Counted from the first letter of the stretch, positions 54,501 to 61,840 are shown. The stretch is DNA of 64,000 nucleotides from Eumeta japonica (GCA_005406025.1 BGZK01000147.1:62001-126000), one strand, 5' to 3'. The notes: generated from the letters alone by a model not told the origin. Made by a program: numbers and translations.

Positions 54501-57500
54501 AATTAATTTTGAAAAAAAAGTGACTTTTCATTAAAAGTCAGTTTAAAAGGAGACGGTGGATGAGGCGCTAAGCGTCTGCTAATCACTTTTTAGAAAATGA
54601 CGCAGTGTACCCTTTAACTAAACACAGAGATAGGTATACTCTTCTTCATTTTTTTTTACATATTAGAGTCAATACATGAGCATTTTGGTGTAGATCTATA
54701 TTAAACTCTGATGTCTTTTTGATAGGAATAAGTATTTAATTGAAATTCCAAATTACAAGTCGTCGTAAACAACTTGCATACTTATTTAAGCTAAAAAATA
54801 AGCACAACTGCGTTTTTTTTAAGGTTTCATACCAAAGGATTCCAACGATATCCTATTACTAAACCTACGCTTTTAATACGTCCGTCCGTGTGTCCTGCAT
54901 TTATGGAGCTGTAGCTTTTGAACCTCATTAGGTAACCGGTTGAAGTTTTCACAGAAAATTGTTACGGAATTACGAAGTATAAGGGTTCAGAAAAACGACA
55001 GACGTGTATTCAACATCAATGAGATATAGAAATGCGATATGGAAGCACTTAAATATTTTTAAATGATCGCGCTTAACTCGTGAACAGATCGCCAAAAGAA
55101 AACTGAATCCTCATCATTCGAATCTCGATATATGTACCCCACGACGAATGATCTCGAACATTCTCAGAGTATAAACAGAGAAATAAATCGTTTATACAAT
55201 AAAAGATGTAAACATACTACGTTCGATGTAAGCGAACAAAATTTTTTCGTAATCTGTAACATTTTAATGGATCAAAATGTATTAAAGATATAAAAAATAC
55301 CCACCCGTTTCAAAATAATAAACATAGGGACTATTCTTTAATTTTTTTTTTGGAGGAATTATTATTTCGTTTATGAGAACAGTTTCCAAAAATATCTATG
55401 TATTATTATGGCAGTATTCCAACAAATGACAAAAACTAAAAAAAATAATTGAAAGGTTTCCATACATGAATCGAGTATTTTCATCTTTTTTTTCTGTTAA
55501 AAGAGTGGCGATACATATCAGCGTCACTCTTGATATGATTATAGTGCATAATCTAAAGTAAAACAACAAATAATAAATACCAGTTAGTGCGATTTGCGCT
55601 CATGCTAAGGATACGGATCTGAATGAGAAAAAAAACACATTTTCTTGATAAATACGTAATAGAAATGTATTTTCGTAGTACGGAACGTTTAGTACAAGGG
55701 TCCGATTCGAATTTGGGCGGTTTTCGGACTGATTTCACAAGAAAGGTCAGTGAATCAGTGCTTTGTAAAAAATACAGTATTGAAAATACTTTTAGAAATC
55801 ACACAAATACATTTATATCCTAGGCTGTTGGACGAGTTATGAAGCGGCGGCTAAAGAAGACGTAAGACGACAAAGAGTAATAACAACGTAACAAAGGCTC
55901 GAGCAATGCACTCCGTTCGTTCAACGCATTATCACTGGACCGAGTTAAACTAATGATTTTGATGTCAATCAATTTAGAATTTAACACCTACAGGAGAACC
56001 ATAAACACCGTGAATTGAGCGTGGGCTCCTCACATTCGCTGCTTTGTGACCAAACACCCATAACCTAAGCCAATTAATTATTCTAATGCATTTACCCTGT
56101 TACTGTTATACACGGACTAAAACACGAGTTCAAGTCATTTTAACTATTATACGGATTATATTTAGGATATACCACACGCGATGTTTGACCGCGCTTAGGG
56201 CGTCGATTCCAAAGGTTATCGTCGTGCTGATGACAACCATCGTCAGCAGTACCGACCTGCACTGGACCAACGTGGAGAGTTCAAGATTTATGACCTCTCC
56301 ATTTGACATAAAAACGTGAGAAGATATATCTCAGAAGTGGGGTGAATAAAACTTGATACAAAAACAACAATATATACATATATAGTAACACCGAGTAGCT
56401 TTTGTCGCGCTACAGCGAAATCTAGTCTGTTTCGTATGTTCGACAGAAAGCTTTTCGTTCGTGATGCATTAATGCGAGTATGGAATATTTTTTATTTCCT
56501 TTTAACTGAACAGTGTAATGCGAAATATGCACTTGATACAAACTCGAATTTGAATCGATATCATATTAACTCAGCGTGATTGAACTGCTATTGGCCGTAT
56601 TATCAGTGTACCTGAACGCACTTGTAAATTTTAATATTGTACTACTACTTATTGAACTACACTATTTTACTCGTGTTTATCAAAATTATATCGTAAAAGA
56701 TAAGGTAACGACACTTTTAGTTGATTAGAAACCTATAAGAATGTATATATATTGATTTGCGTTATTATTGACAAAGTTGTTATTAATATTTTAGTATTAA
56801 ATTTTACATGTGATCAACCCCTCAAATGTAATACATAAGTTGAGAAGTTTGACAGTATTATTTAGCATGTATATCAGTAGAAAATATAGTTTAAAAAAAC
56901 TAAAAAATACGGTTTTAAAGCACATCAAACTAAAAAGTGAAAAATAATTCTGAATGTGAGCCGAAAAAAATAATGAACAATAACGAAAATTACTAGTATT
57001 ATTGTGGAAAAAGCGTGGGGCGCTTTGTGTCACATTTTTCGTGTGTAGAGCGCCCCACGCTTTTTCCACAATAATACTAGTATTTTTCGTCATTGTTTAT
57101 TATTTTTTTCGGCTCATATTCAGAACTATGTTTCACTTTTTAGTTTGATGTGCTTTAAAAGCGTGTTTTTTAGTTTTTTTAAACTATATTTATTTTTCAC
57201 TTTTTAGTGGGATTGATTACAATACAATACAACAATACAACAATAGTTTAATTAATAATAATGCTTATTACTGTTACTAAATTCTAATACAAAACGGCAA
57301 TAAAATTTAGTAACAGTAATATAATTATTTTTATAAAAACACGAAAACGTATTATGAAATTAATACCCATATACCAGTGTCCATGTAGGTACATCCAAAA
57401 ATATGTGAAACTAGCACATCACAGGCAGGCAATCGCATGTCGATCCCGATTATGTATTAGTTAAATGATGTAAAATTATTTTGTACATTTAAAATAACAA

Positions 57501-58151
57501 ATCATTTTAACTATCTAATCAATGTACAGTTTTGAATTAAAAGGTAAAAGCGCTAATTTAAAAATACTAATTTAAAAGGAAAATATTTGAAGTCCAAGGC
57601 AGAAAAACTGCCTTTCAAACCACTAATAAGTGGTAGATTCTTATATTGTCATAGTTCAAGTGATAATTTAAATTAATTAATTTATGAAATAACGATATTT
57701 CAATTCGAATTTAAGGCGCATGCACCATGTCTAAGCTCAAAGACAAAAATATTCTATAATGGAACAAATCACGAAATATTGTAGGATAGCTTAAAGCACG
57801 CGAAATAAACAATACATGGTTATGCGTTCTGTATTTGTGGTGATTTTTTCTTAATAAAAATACATTTTTTTTATAAGTTGTCAAATTAATAGTATAATTT
57901 ATAAAACATAACGAATATCGATCACATCCACAATCATACACCCAATAGAAAAATATCCTACTTTAAGACACTTACTTGGTATCCCTCGGTAGAGTTTTGA
58001 TAATAATGTATATACGCTTCCTGTAGCGATAAATGCATGGAGTTATGGCGAGAATAGCAAAAATCGCTGCCTTCGAAAGCGTGCTGAGCACGGCGGCCAT
58101 AGCGGCGGCCAGCGCCATGAGCGCGGCTAACGCCACCAACAACGCATCCAT
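15802..58151 (-). CDS. FATP: Long-chain fatty acid transport protein / very-long-chain acyl-CoA synthetase (SLC27A family), complete, 12 exons
   Basis: The protein moves long-chain fatty acids into the cell by trapping them as acyl-CoA (fatty acid + ATP + CoA). Twelve exons on the minus strand join without a stop into 643 residues: 58151-57976, 32660-32507, 28670-28430, 26869-26650, 25680-25479, 24480-24347, 23762-23704, 22602-22459, 22198-22125, 21398-21177, 16688-16535 and 15953-15802. The N-terminus (1-48) is a hydrophobic membrane anchor followed by basic residues. The AMP-binding motif [13 protein letters not shown] is at 246-258, PLYHTAGG at 289-296, YGATEGN at 386-392, the FATP signature [18 protein letters not shown] at 503-520, and TEGRAGMAA at about 546-554. 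All splice phases match. It is closest in plan to vertebrate FATP1/FATP4. The 42-kb span is due to repeat-filled introns. The exact paralogue cannot be decided here. Confidence 0.96.
16535..16688 (-). CDS. FATP: FATP coding exon 11
   Basis: A 154-nt exon (tttcag acceptor, gtttga donor) coding for [16 protein letters not shown]... and [19 protein letters not shown], the conserved C-terminal subdomain. It is separated from exon 10 by a 4.5-kb repeat-bearing intron. Confidence 0.95.
16689..17230. other. FATP intron 10, distal part
   Basis: AT-rich intron sequence between exon 11 and the mariner at 17231. Nothing else was recognised. Confidence 0.5.
17565..19173. mobile_element. 1.6-kb GC-rich inserted element with 11-bp target duplication
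   Basis: Exact copies of TAAATGACACT flank this block (17554-17564 and 19174-19184). Removing it and one copy restores the mariner reading frame across the site. The insert is very rich in G, C and CpG, unlike everything around it. It contains subrepeats of about 337 and 378 bp (see separate entry) and a 3' block (18930-19170) of CGCG-rich unique sequence. There are no terminal inverted repeats and no poly-A tail at either end. An 11-bp duplication fits target-primed insertion of a LINE or other retroelement; the block could be the 5' UTR region of a GC-rich R1-like LINE or a non-autonomous derivative. Open frames in it are long only because GC-rich DNA has few stops, so I do not call a protein. 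Confidence 0.8.
17725..18600. repeat. Tandem subrepeats (~340-380 bp, about 2.5 units) in the GC-rich insert
   Basis: The landmark agccgaccgccggtggtc occurs at 17861 and again at 18198 (337 bp apart). The landmark gagggcggg occurs in related form at 17824, 18161 and 18539. Each unit also repeats ctaaccgagcgcgcctgccg and cagggcagtacgtgtcagcg. Units differ by substitutions and short indels. Such monomers are typical of promoter-bearing 5' UTRs of some LINEs. Confidence 0.75.
19850..21176. other. FATP intron 10, proximal part
   Basis: AT-rich intron DNA. A pair of loosely similar blocks around 20260-20330 and 20390-20420 (gggttctgctatccacctt / gggttttattgcccacctt) suggests an old dispersed repeat. 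No coding sequence. Confidence 0.4.
21177..21398 (-). CDS. FATP: FATP coding exon 10: FATP/VLACS signature
   Basis: A 222-nt, 74-codon exon (ttcacag acceptor, gtaata donor) that starts [12 protein letters not shown]. It contains [17 protein letters not shown] followed by [14 protein letters not shown], the signature separating FATPs from other acyl-CoA synthetases, and ends CIVYGVS. Confidence 0.96.
22125..22198 (-). CDS. FATP: FATP coding exon 9
   Basis: A 74-nt exon (acacag acceptor, gtaaga donor) coding for [20 protein letters not shown] and YVDK, the conserved 'GE(P)GLLIG' region. Confidence 0.93.
22459..22602 (-). CDS. FATP: FATP coding exon 8
   Basis: A 144-nt exon (ctccag acceptor, gtaagt donor) coding for [17 protein letters not shown]... 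to ...[10 protein letters not shown], matching the 'GAVGF' region of FATPs. Phase 1 in and out. Confidence 0.94.
22982..23352. mobile_element. MITE in FATP intron 7, GGGGTCATCC ends
   Basis: The left end GGGGTCATCCACAAGATA and the inverted right end (GAGGTCATTCATAAATTATA read inward from 23352) form imperfect terminal repeats bounding about 370 bp. The internal part has TGTGACGTCACATCCACAC. A related sequence is at 33405-33720. It is non-coding. The family name is not certain. Confidence 0.55.
23704..23762 (-). CDS. FATP: FATP coding exon 7: YGATEGN motif
   Basis: A 59-nt micro-exon (gttaag acceptor, gtaagt donor) coding for [19 protein letters not shown]. It contains the conserved adenylate-forming motif YGATEGN and is needed to keep the frame between exons 6 and 8. 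Confidence 0.94.
24347..24480 (-). CDS. FATP: FATP coding exon 6
   Basis: A 134-nt exon (cgtag acceptor, gtttgt donor) coding for [16 protein letters not shown]... and the [17 protein letters not shown] block, typical of FATPs just before the YGATEGN motif. Confidence 0.95.
24535..24601. repeat. Perfect 19-bp inverted repeat in FATP intron 5
   Basis: Arms 24535-24553 and 24583-24601 (ATAATGCATATGCATCTAT and its inverse) match exactly around a 29-base spacer. They lie 55 bases upstream of exon 6 in transcript order and contain ATGCATATGCAT, itself self-complementary. Confidence 0.75.
25026..25086. repeat. TA dinucleotide microsatellite
   Basis: About 30 uninterrupted TA units in FATP intron 5. 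Length is likely to vary between individuals. Confidence 0.95.
25479..25680 (-). CDS. FATP: FATP coding exon 5
   Basis: A 202-nt exon (ttacag acceptor, gtgagt donor) coding for [14 protein letters not shown]..., with the family block [11 protein letters not shown] and then [13 protein letters not shown]. Phase 2 in, phase 0 out. Confidence 0.95.
25790..26400 (-). pseudogene. LINE ORF C-terminal fragment in FATP intron 4
   Basis: Read on the minus strand the fragment gives [20 protein letters not shown] followed by [13 protein letters not shown], a decayed form of the block seen at 62955-63182 (LSSKDRCRNNGIRERCGFKEDVVTRVGRGMLRW). The DNA around 25975-26160 also matches 63195-63400. It is a strongly degraded piece of the C-terminal region of an insect LINE. 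Confidence 0.65.
26650..26869 (-). CDS. FATP: FATP coding exon 4: AMP-binding motif
   Basis: A 220-nt exon (ttcag acceptor, gtaaat donor) coding for [15 protein letters not shown]... and the nucleotide-binding P-loop [13 protein letters not shown]. All key residues of the motif are present. Confidence 0.96.
26870..28429. other. FATP intron 3, nothing recognised
   Basis: A 1.56-kb AT-rich intron with no supported repeat or coding sequence. Confidence 0.5.
28430..28670 (-). CDS. FATP: FATP coding exon 3
   Basis: A 241-nt exon (ttcag acceptor, gtacaa donor) coding for [16 protein letters not shown]..., with the conserved [20 protein letters not shown] block and the [13 protein letters not shown] block of acyl-CoA synthetases. 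It is residues 111-190 plus the first base of the next codon. Confidence 0.95.
28671..30116. other. FATP intron 2, 3' part with an orphan ORF
   Basis: AT-rich intron DNA. A plus-strand frame of 98 codons at 29851-30147 ([18 protein letters not shown]...) is not recognised; it overlaps the start of the jockey-like element by a few codons in another frame and may be part of an older element. A moderately GC-rich patch at 29640-29820 has no feature I can name. Confidence 0.4.
30117..32060 (+). mobile_element. Jockey-like LINE, degenerate RT copy 2, in FATP intron 2
   Basis: Fragments run in order: [17 protein letters not shown] (about 30120), [14 protein letters not shown] (30210), [20 protein letters not shown] (30340), [19 protein letters not shown] (30608), [20 protein letters not shown] (30675), EQFGFTWGR (30782), [18 protein letters not shown] (30880), [20 protein letters not shown] (31060), FENDTFLLF (31155) where an active RT has a FADD-type centre, and a C-terminal block [20 protein letters not shown] (31880) ending near 32000. 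Stops and frameshifts, plus the changed catalytic motif, show it is dead. It is opposite in strand to FATP. Confidence 0.88.
30593..31249 (+). pseudogene. Jockey-type reverse transcriptase pseudogene
   Basis: The best preserved RT part of copy 2: palm and finger blocks from [13 protein letters not shown] to SKIEK, interrupted by stops at about 30809 and 30938. The catalytic Asp pair is lost (AND/FENDT instead of a YADD/FADD type motif). The family normally reverse-transcribes its own RNA at a nicked target; this copy cannot. Confidence 0.85.
32507..32660 (-). CDS. FATP: FATP coding exon 2
   Basis: A 154-nt exon (cag acceptor, gtatag donor) completes a split Lys codon from exon 1 and codes for [15 protein letters not shown]..., ending [11 protein letters not shown]. 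This matches the FATP region leading into the AMP-binding domain. It is 25.3 kb from exon 1. Confidence 0.93.
32661..34690. other. FATP intron 1, segment next to exon 2
   Basis: It contains a degraded relative of the intron-7 MITE at about 33405-33720 (block gagtcataagcttcttgacg, with the following ggaagtgctgtttaaa also shared). The remainder is AT-rich with runs of aatagaat-like simple sequence at 34140-34340. No coding sequence. Confidence 0.45.
34696..34765 (-). repeat. Fragment of the same LINE 3' end as at 62770
   Basis: The sequence aaactcacgcctacttccca and the next ~25 bases closely match aaactcacgcctatttccca at 62771. Both are the tail of the LINE whose ORF end is seen at 62955-63182. 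Confidence 0.6.
34766..38340. other. FATP intron 1, 34.8-38.3 kb
   Basis: Mostly AT-rich unique-looking sequence. Around 35590-35720 a GC-richer patch contains gagatcgattcccag, which resembles a tRNA B box but has no clear partner A box. No supported gene. Confidence 0.4.
38378..38428. repeat. GT / GCGT microsatellite
   Basis: Alternating gt and gcgt units, followed to about 39010 by a dispersed-repeat-like stretch with phrases such as ggacggcttgaccaattgga and gaaccgattcggatcgatag that are common in insect repeats. Confidence 0.8.
39225..39532 (+). repeat. Lepidopteran-type dispersed repeat (SINE or LINE tail)
   Basis: The block from actagctgtctcggcagacg through atcggtccagccgtttca and caaatcggttcagccgttta to aacacacatacagaagaata is a frequent repeat type in moth genomes. 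It ends directly in the TA microsatellite at 39533. No coding capacity. Confidence 0.6.
39533..39590. repeat. TA microsatellite grading into TG
   Basis: About 23 TA units followed by tgtgtgt; it forms the 3' tail of the dispersed repeat on its left. Confidence 0.95.
39755..39913 (+). repeat. Degenerate 24-bp minisatellite
   Basis: About 6.5 diverged units of 24 bp. Read in the plus frame they give 8-residue steps ([32 protein letters not shown]). The frame is open but has no gene context, so I treat it as satellite-like DNA and not as a protein. Confidence 0.7.
40000..41160. other. FATP intron 1, 40.0-41.2 kb
   Basis: AT-rich intron DNA. Mixed unique-looking sequence becomes GC-richer towards 41160. 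No gene supported. Confidence 0.4.
41160..41360. promoter_or_regulatory. CpG-rich island inside FATP intron 1
   Basis: A ~200-bp block unusually rich in CpG for this region (cgcggaggcgagcgcccggc, then gtcgacgtcgcgcggcgtcc), surrounded by AT-rich intron. It could be an internal promoter or alternative first exon of FATP, another non-coding transcript start, or a piece of a GC-rich repeat. No splice donor can be assigned with confidence. Confidence 0.3.
41361..44200. other. FATP intron 1, 41.4-44.2 kb
   Basis: AT-rich sequence with a small GC-richer patch at 42595-42715 (gcagcagcggcaggtgggtg). No coding frame or recognisable repeat. Confidence 0.4.
44208..44259. repeat. Perfect 22-bp hairpin, 8-base loop
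   Basis: Arms 44208-44229 and 44238-44259 are exact inverse complements (starting TAGGACTATAATTAACTT) around the loop tatcattt. The arms are AT-rich but of mixed sequence, not a simple repeat. Confidence 0.85.
44260..47860. other. FATP intron 1, 44.3-47.9 kb
   Basis: AT-rich to 46080, then a more balanced stretch at 46080-47120 with no coding frame I can support; short frames such as 47144-47407 look like chance. Confidence 0.4.
47863..48130 (+). repeat. Degenerate tRNA-derived SINE
   Basis: TAACACAGTGG at 47870-47880 fits a pol III A box and gagttcagttt about 44 bases later fits a decayed B box; the spacing is right. The following body (gaccaatgaggtctaacta, then a ggtgggatcaaggtacaag stretch) resembles insect SINE bodies. 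The boundaries are approximate. Confidence 0.6.
48131..51283. other. FATP intron 1, 48.1-51.3 kb
   Basis: AT-rich intron DNA. At 50545-50625 lies a piece of a common dispersed repeat (tatatcggtgcttggcgtga and tatatcagtcgctggcgttg as two related halves). A plus-strand 91-codon frame at 49858-50133 is Lys-rich and unrecognised; I regard it as chance. Confidence 0.4.
51284..51515. mobile_element. 232-bp MITE with CAAGRGCGTACCCAG ends
   Basis: Left end CAAGAGCGTACCCAGGAT and right end CTGGGTACGCCCTTG are inverted repeats (15 bp, one mismatch). There is no coding capacity. A matching target duplication is not visible (flanks gtcctgaa and agataaat), so the superfamily is open; hAT or piggyBac-like origin is possible. 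Confidence 0.65.
51605..52216 (+). mobile_element. Truncated mariner, same subfamily as the one at 17.2 kb
   Basis: The 5' half is missing. Reading across frames gives [55 protein letters not shown], and [20 protein letters not shown], where the third catalytic Asp is replaced by Asn. The C-terminal part is decayed. The 3' end at 52216 (gtgcgccctacgta) matches the terminal repeat type of the mariner at 17261. Inactive. Confidence 0.85.
52217..54400. other. FATP intron 1, 52.2-54.4 kb
   Basis: AT-rich intron DNA. A 125-codon plus-strand frame at 53819-54196 is unrecognised, has odd composition and no gene context; it is not called as a gene. Confidence 0.4.
54403..54552. repeat. Imperfect fold-back repeat
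   Basis: Left arm about 54403-54450 (cttttaaactaacatttaac, aaaagtcacttttaaaattg) and right arm about 54501-54552 (the inverse) with a ~50-base spacer; related ggcctc blocks lie beside both. A short fold-back or MITE-like element. Confidence 0.6.
54580..56880. other. FATP intron 1, 54.6-56.9 kb
   Basis: A dispersed-repeat fragment at 54825-54980 (acgtccgtccgtgtgtcctg, ggagctgtagcttttgaacc) is of the same general type as at 60500. The rest is AT-rich without recognisable content. Confidence 0.4.
56882..57190. repeat. Long fold-back element, ~143-bp arms
   Basis: Left arm 56882-57024 and right arm 57049-57190 are near-perfect inverted copies around a 24-base centre. The innermost ~34 bp of each arm (gtggaaaaagcgtggggcgc outward to ctagtattatt) are identical. 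Beyond that there are a few substitutions and one- to two-base indels. Arm sequence is not simple repeat. It looks like a fold-back MITE or a recent inverted duplication; no clear target duplication seen. Confidence 0.9.
57200..57970. other. FATP intron 1, segment next to exon 1
   Basis: AT-rich sequence with a taatacaatacaacaatac simple run at 57220-57250. Nothing else recognised. Confidence 0.45.
57976..58151 (-). CDS. FATP: FATP coding exon 1: membrane anchor
   Basis: The exon runs from the ATG at 58151 (A at -3 and G at +4, a fair context) for 58 codons plus two bases, ending before gtaagt. It codes for a hydrophobic Ala/Leu-rich segment ([20 protein letters not shown]) and a second one ([13 protein letters not shown]), then basic YRYRKR. 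The frame is open upstream to another ATG at 58424, which would add 91 residues of low-complexity Ala/Arg-rich sequence. The internal ATG was chosen because FATPs begin with the membrane segment. Confidence 0.88.
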
Positions 58152-58430
58152 ATTGGCAAACGGCCCACTGGGACACTCTGCTCGTGCTAAACTAGTCACG
58201 ACTGCGTTGCGCTGCGACAGACATCCATCGATAGCCGGTAACGGAGCGGCACACGTACGCTCTGTGCTACGACACGCAACCAAGGGTGCGACGGGCTGCG
58301 CGCTAATGGCGACGTTGGCGGCGCCCCCGTGCGGCCCGCGCCCCGCTCTCCCCACACATGCGCTCCTGTTCCAAGGAACAGCTGATGCCCCCTTTCGCTC
58401 CGTTTTTTTTATTTCACGGATCACGAAAAC
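58152..58430 (-). promoter_or_regulatory. GC-rich 5' UTR / promoter-proximal region of FATP
   Basis: The ~270 bases upstream of the chosen start codon are rich in CpG and have no stop in the FATP frame back to an ATG at 58424. This composition, abruptly ending at about 58400, fits a 5' UTR and core promoter. No TATA box was recognised. Confidence 0.45.
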
Positions 58431-59295
58431 GAAATTATACGTTCATTACAACTTGTATTACTTTATTCATCGAATACATCGAGTATATATGTCACAGATT
58501 TATTACAATAATTTTTTACCATTTCATTTTTAGATTTTACACCATAATCACACCACAGACAATGAATTACAATAAAGTCTCTTATATGAATAATAAAGTA
58601 ATGTAACCTTTTTAAACTTCCCATACTATTTTTTTTTATTCAGGTCTAGTTATTAAATTAAATGTCTGGTACATAAAAATTAGGTATGAGTATCAAGTGA
58701 ATTAAGTGAATCTTTAGAACGAAATCTATTTCCATATTTTCTAATGTATTTGTACTAATAAATAATAACGAAATCTATTTCATAATCGATTATTTGAAAA
58801 ATTATATAATTTATTGCTCTTTCACAACTTTCCTCGGAATATTTATTTCATTAGCCAATTTCAGATCATATTTAAGATGTAATATAGAATTGAAAGCCAG
58901 TCTGGTAAAAAAAATAAATGAGGGTTCGAGATTAAGATTATAAATTGGCATCGAGAAAGGAATCGAAATCGTAGAGCAGATAGAGAGCAGGACTAGATCG
59001 GGGTTCAGACCGGAATCATGGTGAGAAAAAATTAGTAGGAATAGGATACAAACCGTCAGTGGAACGGGAAAAATTACTGGTGAACTCCTCGAGTTTCTTT
59101 ATTTTATATGAGTCTCATTCATTACATTTTGTGACCAGCCTGATCATGAAGCCAGGAAATGGATAGCTGAACTCTCCAGGGACTATTAGTACATCCCTCG
59201 AGTTTCTGTTAATTCTTTTTGTTTTGACGAGTCTTATACGTTACATTTTGTAGCATAGTTCTGATGGTGAAGCCCGAAGGTGAATTTATTAACAA
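58431..59295. other. FATP upstream flank
   Basis: AT-rich to 58900. From 58900 two related short blocks occur (ctcgagtttctttattttat at 59088 and ctcgagtttctgttaattct at 59197, each followed by gagtct.../gagtct-like and cattacattttgt), an old tandem or dispersed repeat. No gene. Confidence 0.4.
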
Positions 59296-59560
59296 CGCCC
59301 TCGCAGAAAAGCCTTTCTTCACTACGACAATGCGTCTACATATTATTCCAAGGTTTTTCAATTCTCGAAAATTAAAGACAAACTTAGAGGTACACGAGTT
59401 TCAGGCCCCGAAACGGCGGTGAATGCGTTGTAAGAGGCCATTGAAGACGTTTGTAAAACTGCGGCAGCAGCTTTTCACAAGAGTTCCAAAGATGGAAAAA
59501 GTGTGCATTTAGTGAGGGAATAGACTTCGAAAAACGATGAATATGCCATAAACATTATAT
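59296..59560 (+). mobile_element. Mariner transposase remnant, C-terminal part
   Basis: Across frames: LHYDNAST (second catalytic Asp region), then SKIKDKLRGTRVSGPETAVN and AIEDVCKTAAAAFHKSS. The block KLRGTRxSxPExAV is a standard mariner C-terminal motif; the PYSPDLAP segment is deleted. Inactive. Confidence 0.6.
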
Positions 59561-60735
59561 GTGGTCTTATTATAATGAAAATCCAGAAACTTTTTGTATT
59601 GTCCACATATACAGCTTATAAGTATTTTTGTGATGAGAGTTCTATCACGTATCAAATTTTGTCAAAATTCCGCCGTTATCGAATTACAAAAAGACATACA
59701 ATCAAACAAACAGGTAAGCAATAAGTTATCATTCCCACAAGCTGGTTTGTTCCATCAATATTCATAATTAATCATAATTATTATTAAAATCTGTTTTTCC
59801 ATTTTATTATAAAAATATGTACAGATACACAAATAGTGATTAAAATTGTATACGACGATGAATTTTATCTGTATACTTTGTAACGAAACTATATAAATAC
59901 TAATGTATACGTAATACCTTAAGTCGAGCTGTCAACAGTTGAAGACTTTACTACGGAACGATAATTTTATCTGCGTCACCAATTCACAATAATACTTATG
60001 TCATTGAAAAAAAAACATAAATTGGAAATAATCATAAAGCTACATTATTTGATATCGACGTTATTAATGATCAAAGAGTTGTCTTATGAGCAGAAGATTC
60101 TGGCTGCAACACCAAATCGTGACTAAAATTGTTTTGGTATGTGTATATCTTTCCACCAACCGTTAAGGAGTTCGTTAAGTTTTCTAATAAATATCATCAT
60201 GATCATCAAATTACTATTTTATCATGAAATCTTTATTTGCTCTGCACAAAATTTCAACTCACTGAAGTACATTTTATCAATAATGGTATCAAAATTAGAG
60301 TATTTTTTAGACCGAAACGAAATTAGCAACATATACGAAAGCTTGTATGTACAAAGCACACAAATCCATTAAATGGAAAAAAATACCTATACAGAAGATA
60401 AGGTGTACAGAATGTAAGGCTATACTGCAATGCACACTTACTCAAACTTAAAATTAAACTATCTACCACTGATTCAGAAACACGTCAAGAAATGTTTATA
60501 GTTTCTCAATATCCGTCCGTCTGTCTGTCTGTCTATTCGCGGTTTATCTCAAAGATTCTTTGTCCTAAAAAGCTGTAATGTGGTAAGGATGTACACATTA
60601 ATTATGCCGACAAAGTGGTACAATAAAATCTTGAAAAAAAATCATGGTTAACTATATCCTTGATACAGCCGTAAGTTTTACGTGGATACATCTCTATGTA
60701 TAAGAAAATATTCGGGCAATTGAAAGAATAATACG
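59561..60735. other. Intergenic DNA 59.6-60.7 kb
   Basis: AT-rich. A dispersed-repeat fragment with tccgtccgtctgtctgtctg lies at 60508-60590. No gene seen. Confidence 0.45.
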
Positions 60736-60737
60736 GA

Positions 60738-60885
60738 TTAATGTTTCGAACTGAGTTTATTAAGTGCAAGTCGATGATAAGAAAAGTATAGAATATAACC
60801 AAATAGGTCAGGATTGAACCCGGTACTTTTTTGTCCAAACCCAATACTCTCAACTATTGAGTACTGCCGCTCAAGTCGTAAAAAC
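60738..60885 (-). repeat. tRNA-derived SINE
   Basis: On the minus strand TAGTTGAGAGTATTGG (A-box like) is followed about 36 bases later by GGTTCAATCC, a perfect B box, then a non-tRNA body. The spacing is slightly shorter than in real tRNA genes and no cloverleaf forms, so it is a SINE head and not a tRNA gene. Confidence 0.55.
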
Positions 60886-60889
60886 GTTA

Positions 60890-61840
60890 GCGTTTGTAAA
60901 AATAGAAACAATTCTAAAGATTTGCAAGAAACACAATCGACATAGATACCTGCAATTAAAAATTCATTTTAACTATTACGACGTGACGGCCGTATCTACG
61001 CAGCATAACTGATTTTTATTTAAAATAGCTCTTGTATATGCTCAAAAATGCCTAAATGTTAATCGAATCACTAGTGCGCTAACGGAACGCTTGAGCCTTA
61101 TAACTTAATAAACACAACTCATAATATTAGCTCTGAATTAAATACAGAATTAACGAAATAACAATGTTCCTCCTTTTATTTCACTATCGAAAACATGTGT
61201 GTATATTACAGCAAAGAATTTCAACAAATTCGTAAATACTGTAATAATAAACTGACTAGTATAATTCAAAGATATACAAAACAACTTATGGAAGAAAAAA
61301 ATAATTTCTACAAAAAATTTACAATAACGAACATTGTCATATAAAAAAAATAGTAGATCTAAACAATCTCATTTGTTGACACGTAACTAAACGAAGTCGG
61401 TAACTTCTTTCTCTAATGCTCAACTTCGTTTACATATCCATTAACAGATGGCGTTAGTAAATATAAGCCCTTGTTAACGAAACTGTGCTTGCTAAAAACG
61501 AAACATTAAAAAATTTTTAGGCTACCTCTCTTATTTGTAAAGTGGGGATGATTTGTTTTCTCGTTTGTCCCATAATATGGAATATCGTTCGATAGATCAT
61601 TCAAAATCATCGTGGGTCTGTGGAAATCATTTTTCGATTTAAGATTCCGTTTTAATTATCATAAAAAACTGGCGAAGAGCATGTTGGACTCTGCTCACTA
61701 TAGAGTTCCGAAGCCATTATTAAAAAGAAATGCACTATACATGAAAAAACTACATTGTTACACTTTTTACACGTAGTTTTTTAGACGTACTCTAGTCGCC
61801 TATGATTAGAAAAACAAGTAGGTCTGTCGACTATTACTAT
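60890..61840. other. Intergenic DNA 60.9-61.8 kb
   Basis: AT-rich sequence with no supported feature. Confidence 0.45.

Noticed and set aside
56797..57093. 98-codon minus-strand frame
   Set aside because: It is read through the fold-back palindrome, so its sequence is explained by that repeat.
58033..58533. 166-codon plus-strand frame opposite FATP exon 1
   Set aside because: It is the antisense shadow of the FATP exon 1 reading frame and its GC-rich 5' region.
60738..60885. Possible tRNA gene because of a perfect B box
   Set aside because: A- and B-box spacing is short and no acceptor or anticodon stem can be formed; it fits a SINE head.
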